This document shows, piece by piece, positions 60,449 through 64,000 of a DNA stretch of 64,000 nucleotides. This DNA comes from Aminivibrio pyruvatiphilus. Lineage in GTDB: Bacteria; Synergistota; Synergistia; Synergistales; Aminobacteriaceae. Under the pieces are notes generated by a model. It saw only the letters and a list, made by a program, of their open reading frames with translations, was not told the origin of the DNA and made no database searches. The stretch lies in NCBI RefSeq assembly GCF_004366815.1, contig NZ_SORI01000004.1:142910-206909 (forward strand), read 5' to 3'. Position 1 is the first letter of the stretch. Each line of letters starts with the position of its first letter. A program made the translations under genes and the position numbers.

Positions 60449-61474
60449 ATGAAACCGACCCTAAAAATGAGCGCTGTTGCCCTTGTATTGTTCCTGTGTT
60501 TTTTGTTTTCGGCAGATGCTTACGCATCGGCGAGAAAAACAGTGCTTCTCCTGCCGGCGCTGAATTTCACGGATTTTGAAATTTGGGAAAGCAAATTTTA
60601 CCCGGTCAATGTCCTTGAACAGAAAATGACTGAACACCTCGCTTCCCTGCTTCGAAGGGACCCTTTCACCGATGTCCGGATTCTCGACGAAACGGGAGCA
60701 GAACGATGGTTCGCCGGTGACCGCCGCCCCGGAGATGTTGCCGTCCAGATGGAGCTTTTTTCAGTTCTTGCCAAAGAGCGGGAGGTGCTCGGATCCTTCG
60801 AGAAAGCGGACGTTTCTCTCCGGGTCAGAGTGTATGACGGGGGAAGCGGGCAAATACAGGATTCCAGGATTGCTTCCGGAAAGGACCAGAGGTACACCTT
60901 CAATCCCGGAGACGACAGGCTGTATTTTCTAAACGCCCGGGAATACCCCGTTCTGGAAATACTCCAGACCAACCTCTTCAACCGGATACACAAGGACGGG
61001 CTCGACCTTCTCAGGCTGACCCCTCCCGACAAGGGCCAGAAAATGAGCAGGCCGACATGGAAACAGTTTTCTTCTACGTCACACTGGCAGGCCTTCAAAA
61101 ACGCAATCGCCGATGCAGCGGGAGGAATATCCGGGATCAGCGACGAACAATTCTCCCTCATTGGCCGGATCATCGCACCCACTGCTGAATCGACTCCCCG
61201 GAGAAGAGAGTACATCATCACCCTCGGCCGAAAAAACTCACTGGCGGTGGGAGACATCCTCCAGGTGGTCCGGGGCGATACCTACGTTACCGTTGACCCG
61301 GAAAATCCTGTGGTCGTCGTTCCCAGGGTAGTGGGAAACGTGAAAGTCACGAAGCTGATGGATTCCGAATCGGTAGTGGTACTGATCAACGAAAAATCCA
61401 AAGATCCCGTACAGCTCAACGACCTGGTGCGAGCTTCGAGTTTCGGGACGAAAAAGGCGGCGCCTCTGAAATGA
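60449..61474 (+). CDS. Exported protein with CsgG/FlgT-like features (341 aa)
   Basis: A signal peptide (residues 1-27, AYA before SARK) precedes an N-terminal domain with VLLLPALNFTDFEIWESK, whose fold pattern recalls CsgG/TolB-type envelope domains, and a C-terminal beta domain (about 255-335; EYIITLGRKNSLAVGDIL, VPRVVGNVKVTKL, LNDLVRA) that resembles the FlgT C-terminal domain. These matches are by eye. The protein probably sits in the periplasm or outer membrane. GGAGG lies eight bases before ATG 60449. It overlaps the next gene (ATGA). Confidence 0.7.
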   Translation: MKPTLKMSAVALVLFLCFLFSADAYASARKTVLLLPALNFTDFEIWESKFYPVNVLEQKMTEHLASLLRRDPFTDVRILDETGAERWFAGDRRPGDVAVQMELFSVLAKEREVLGSFEKADVSLRVRVYDGGSGQIQDSRIASGKDQRYTFNPGDDRLYFLNAREYPVLEILQTNLFNRIHKDGLDLLRLTPPDKGQKMSRPTWKQFSSTSHWQAFKNAIADAAGGISGISDEQFSLIGRIIAPTAESTPRRREYIITLGRKNSLAVGDILQVVRGDTYVTVDPENPVVVVPRVVGNVKVTKLMDSESVVVLINEKSKDPVQLNDLVRASSFGTKKAAPLK

Positions 61475-62331
61475 AGAAAACTGTTTGTATCGTCACGTGG
61501 CTCCTTCTTTTCTTTCTGGCGTTTCCCCTGTTTTCCGAAAACCTGCCGGCATGGGGAAACGGAGTGATTGTCACCGAGCCCGAAGGATCTGCTCCGAAAC
61601 CCAAGCCTAAACCGGCAAAAAAATCACCGCCCCCCAAAATCACCGCTCCCGCACCGAAAAAGGACGTGCAGAAAGAACCTGAACCGCTCCTGAGGGTGAA
61701 TCTTTCCCTCCAGCAGGGGCTTATTCTTCTTGAACAGCGCTATTTCACCAGGGCAACCCCCCTTCTTGAGCGGGCAGTTCTCGAAGAACCCGCCAATCCC
61801 CGGGCATGGCATGCTCTCGGAAGGGCATACCATGAGAGAGGATTGTTTTCCAGAGCACAGGAAGCGTACAAAAAGGCCCTTGCAGCGGAACCGGGATATC
61901 CTCCCCTGTCCAGGATTTTCGCCTATCCTTCGGGGGACGGACGAAAACCTCTCTGGGATCCCAAAAGACCGGCGAGGATTGAAGCCCTGCCGGCAGCGTC
62001 AGGGGGATTTGCAATCCTGCAGCCGGAAGAAGCCCCGTCACCGCAGCCCGAAGCTCCGATATACACTCCGCCTCTTCCTCATGAGACAGCGCAAAAAGAA
62101 ATTCAGGCGCCTCTCACACCGGAAGCCTCTCCTGTTCCAAGGCAGGTTCCCTCCGGAAGAGGTAACGGCAAATTACGTCCCTTTGTCCCTGTCCGCATAG
62201 TTATAGCCCCCCGGACCGAAGAAAAGCCCGGCCAGGCGCAGGCAGAGGGCACGCCCCCGGCTCTCCCGGGACAGGATGTTCAGACCCCCGTGTACATTCC
62301 TCCCTCTCCCCCGGAAGGAAATCCGGACTGA
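61471..62331 (+). CDS. Exported TPR and proline-rich protein (286 aa)
   Basis: A signal peptide (about 1-23, LFS before ENLP) is followed by a Lys/Pro-rich tract (about 35-60), then two tetratricopeptide units (about 70-150; YFTRATPLLERAVLEEPANP and WHALGRAYHERGLFSRAQEA), and a long Pro/Ala/Gln/Glu-rich disordered tail (160-286). It may tether to cell-wall polymers or to the partner encoded just upstream, from whose end it starts by a 4-base overlap. Confidence 0.72.
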   Translation: MKKTVCIVTWLLLFFLAFPLFSENLPAWGNGVIVTEPEGSAPKPKPKPAKKSPPPKITAPAPKKDVQKEPEPLLRVNLSLQQGLILLEQRYFTRATPLLERAVLEEPANPRAWHALGRAYHERGLFSRAQEAYKKALAAEPGYPPLSRIFAYPSGDGRKPLWDPKRPARIEALPAASGGFAILQPEEAPSPQPEAPIYTPPLPHETAQKEIQAPLTPEASPVPRQVPSGRGNGKLRPFVPVRIVIAPRTEEKPGQAQAEGTPPALPGQDVQTPVYIPPSPPEGNPD

Positions 62332-62439
62332 TATTCTTTCGCCTCGGGCTTTTCGCTTATATAATGTGAGGGTGAGAAGGGTGTCTCTTCCATTCACCGG
62401 GAAAACGTGCGGCACTCTTTGAAAGGAGGACTACCGGTC

Positions 62440-63231
62440 ATGAAACGACTTCCGTTTTTTCTTCTCGTCTTGTTGTTTGCTTCTCTGCCGGCAGTGCCCG
62501 GCGAAGCTTCTTCCGTCTATGTCGTGGAGCCTGTTCTCGTTAACCAGCCGGTCTATGCCGGGATGAATTTTTACGTATACCGGCCGTACAATCTTCCGGA
62601 AGGTTGGTTTGTGACCTTTGACGGCTATCCGGTTGTGCGGACCTCATCCGGAGCCTGGGTCTACGGTGCAGCGAGCGGCAGCGGACTTGTACCGACAGCC
62701 TTTGTCGTCGGCTCCGTGAATCCGGCGTCTCTCAGCCTCGTTCAATACCCGGTTCCCGCTGCGGTGACATCGGTGAACCACGTACAGGTTCTTCCCCTTG
62801 CCGGTGTCTCCCATCCGACGATTCAGCCGCCTGTGCAGCCTTCCCTTCCTTCATCCTCCGGTATGCTGCTGCCGACCTATATACCCTCCTGGGCCACGAA
62901 TCCTTCCTTTAACGCTATCGGTTCATGGAACCGCCTTGTCGACAGGATGGGGATTCTGGACAACCCGAGAGTTCCCATCGCATGGAAAGGAGACCGACCG
63001 AAGGCCATCTACGCCTGGACAGGCAGAAGCTGGTATCAGATGACATCCTCATCCATCGATATTCCTGAAAGGCCTTCCGAGATGCTGAAGGACCACCTGT
63101 ACTCGCTCACAAGAATGGTCCACGGAAACAATATGCGCTGGAGCGACAGCGATACACCTCTCCTCGCCCACCAGGCCGCTGTGTGGGGATATCTCTGGAT
63201 GGGCAGGCTCTCTCCTCTGGCAGATAATTAG
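62440..63231 (+). CDS. Exported protein of unknown function (263 aa)
   Basis: A signal peptide (1-24, GEA before SSVY) precedes a Tyr/Val/Pro-rich region (about 25-150) with PVYAGMNFYVYRPYN and PEGWFVTFDGYPVVRT, followed by a Pro/Ser linker and a helical C-terminal half with several Trp (SWNRLVDRMGILDNP, AWTGRSWYQMTSSS, AAVWGYLWMGRLS). I know no family. AGGAGG lies ten bases before ATG 62440. It follows the TPR gene by 108 bases and probably heads its own pair with the next gene. Confidence 0.68.
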   Translation: MKRLPFFLLVLLFASLPAVPGEASSVYVVEPVLVNQPVYAGMNFYVYRPYNLPEGWFVTFDGYPVVRTSSGAWVYGAASGSGLVPTAFVVGSVNPASLSLVQYPVPAAVTSVNHVQVLPLAGVSHPTIQPPVQPSLPSSSGMLLPTYIPSWATNPSFNAIGSWNRLVDRMGILDNPRVPIAWKGDRPKAIYAWTGRSWYQMTSSSIDIPERPSEMLKDHLYSLTRMVHGNNMRWSDSDTPLLAHQAAVWGYLWMGRLSPLADN

Positions 63232-63255
63232 AGTACGCGGAAAGGAGGCATTCTC

Positions 63256-63612
63256 ATGAAAACCGGCAATGCCTTTTTACAGCCCCTTGTATCAATCCTG
63301 TCGGCGACAGCCTGTATATTTTTCTTTTTTTCTCTTACCGCCCATGCCGCTCCTCTTCAGCCTTTCACTTCGCCTGCGCTGATTTCCAAACCCGATTACC
63401 CGGACAGATTCACCGCTCCTTTTGCAGAACCTGCCGATCCTGCTCTGAAAACGCCCTTCCTTCTTTCCCGGGACGGATACATTTATTCCGTCGATACCCG
63501 GGGAGTGAGAATATACACTGTCCCGCTCTCCTACGGCCTTCCTGCTTTACCGGTCATGGTTCCCTATTTTCATGTCCCCGTGATTCCGGTATTACCGCAG
63601 CCGCTCATGTAG
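63256..63612 (+). CDS. Small exported proline-rich protein (118 aa)
   Basis: A signal peptide (about 1-32, AHA before APLQP) and a short mature part rich in Pro, with a strand-like middle (FLLSRDGYIYSVDTRG, VRIYTVPLSYGLP). Its VYxxDxxGVRxYxV character resembles part of the gene upstream, so the two may be paralogues or partners. AAAGGAGG lies upstream. Start ATG 63256. It ends 12 bases before the interspersed repeat. Confidence 0.68.
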   Translation: MKTGNAFLQPLVSILSATACIFFFFSLTAHAAPLQPFTSPALISKPDYPDRFTAPFAEPADPALKTPFLLSRDGYIYSVDTRGVRIYTVPLSYGLPALPVMVPYFHVPVIPVLPQPLM

Positions 63613-64000
63613 AGGGGGCCAGTTCCTTGGGAGCAGGCTTCCCGTCCCCTCCGGGGATGCTCCCTCCGCTGCGCTCTGGATGCTGCGCGACCGCGAGCGT
63701 ATTTGTGTGTCATCCCGAACGGCCGAAGGACGGAGGGATCTCGGGGTTGGGTCTCTCCAGAATCAAACCCGAGATCCTTCGGCCATGATACCGGCCTCAG
63801 GATGACAAACAAGGGCAGATCCCTCGGTCCCCTCCGGGGATGCTCCCTCCGCTGCGCTCTGGATGCTGCGCGAGCGCGATCGCTCCGCTCGGGATGACAG
63901 ACAAAAGAGCACGAAAAAAGCGGAGAATCTCCGGCCGTGGCCGGAAACTCTCCGCTTCGCAATGCTCTGTTTCAACTGTAATCCAATAAAAAAAGGACTT
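63613..64000. repeat. Interspersed intergenic repeat with 47-bp duplication, then hairpin
   Basis: No gene is visible. A 47-base sequence occurs twice (63644-63690 and 63827-63873). Between and around the copies lie inverted segments of the type catcccgaac...ttcggccat, with blocks rich in gagatcc that recur in opposite orientations (63739-63780). This looks like a mobile or structural repeat family that translates to the familiar shadow frame PERSD-like on the minus strand. A hairpin with an A-rich 5' flank (63919-63957) follows. The rest to 64000 is AT-richer and shows nothing. Confidence 0.6.
63919..63957. terminator. Hairpin terminator near the window end
   Basis: An outer stem (gcggaga with tctccgc) and an inner stem (ccggcc with ggccgg) around a short loop, with an A-tract on the left side. 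It could end a transcript entering from beyond position 64000 on the minus strand. Confidence 0.55.

Noticed and set aside
63570..63962. Protein of 130 residues on the minus strand in the repeat
   Set aside because: It is the well-known shadow frame of an interspersed repeat, with no ribosome site, and overlaps a real gene end.

Overview
The window looks like chromosomal DNA of an anaerobic, amino-acid-using diderm, most likely a member of the Synergistota. The pointers are a Synergist-CTERM-like sorting tail (protein at 11611-12204), a lipid A-type acyltransferase, desulfoferrodoxin and ferritin, a selenocysteine formate dehydrogenase joined to HndABC-type subunits, and a solute-binding protein of the TRAP type. 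This placement is an inference from gene content. No 16S gene or database search was available. Coding density is high and genes are packed into short operons with many ATGA/GTGA overlaps.

Layout. 1-867 is the 5' part of rpoC (minus strand), with no rpoB behind it. An AT-rich gene-free stretch (868-1738) carries a tRNA-3'-end-like scrap and a terminator. 1739-14048 holds exported or membrane proteins of mostly unknown function: a TRAP binding lipoprotein, a 902-residue membrane-anchored GTPase-like protein, a beta-lactamase-fold serine hydrolase, a large membrane protein coupled to a YbjQ-family gene, tRNA-Leu(CAA), a Synergist-CTERM protein and a four-repeat WDTxPGN protein. 14187-19290 has a DUF2703-like gene with a PduO-type cobalamin adenosyltransferase, a GntR/FCD regulator with a YdcF-like protein, and a HAD-rarA operon downstream of a probable 6S RNA.

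19362-26271 is a formate module transcribed leftwards: NuoE-like subunit, HATPase protein, HndB-like ferredoxin, NuoF-like flavoprotein, the selenoprotein FdhA and a formate/nitrite channel. FdhA is one gene read through an in-frame UGA (21915-21917). Together these should form an NAD(P)-linked, possibly electron-bifurcating formate dehydrogenase with a formate channel.

26535-43379 mixes housekeeping genes (ychF, nagZ, a uridine-kinase-like nucleoside kinase, phosphohexomutase), two regulators (LacI-type, GntR/FCD), an AEC transporter, an MBL hydrolase, a free-standing 41-residue gene with twin operator-like sites, and a polar amino-acid ABC transporter without its binding protein. 43448-54039 (minus) holds an LpxL-type acyltransferase, a glycosyltransferase-like gene, tyrS, a beta-CASP nuclease, a NarX/NarL-type two-component pair, an HD-domain protein and dCMP deaminase. 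54201-57212 (plus) has an MFS transporter, a polysaccharide deacetylase and L-asparaginase. 57203-60254 (minus) has a TPR protein, a TIGR02757 protein, a flavin reductase, ferritin and desulfoferrodoxin. 60449-63612 encodes four small exported proteins, and the window ends in an interspersed intergenic repeat.
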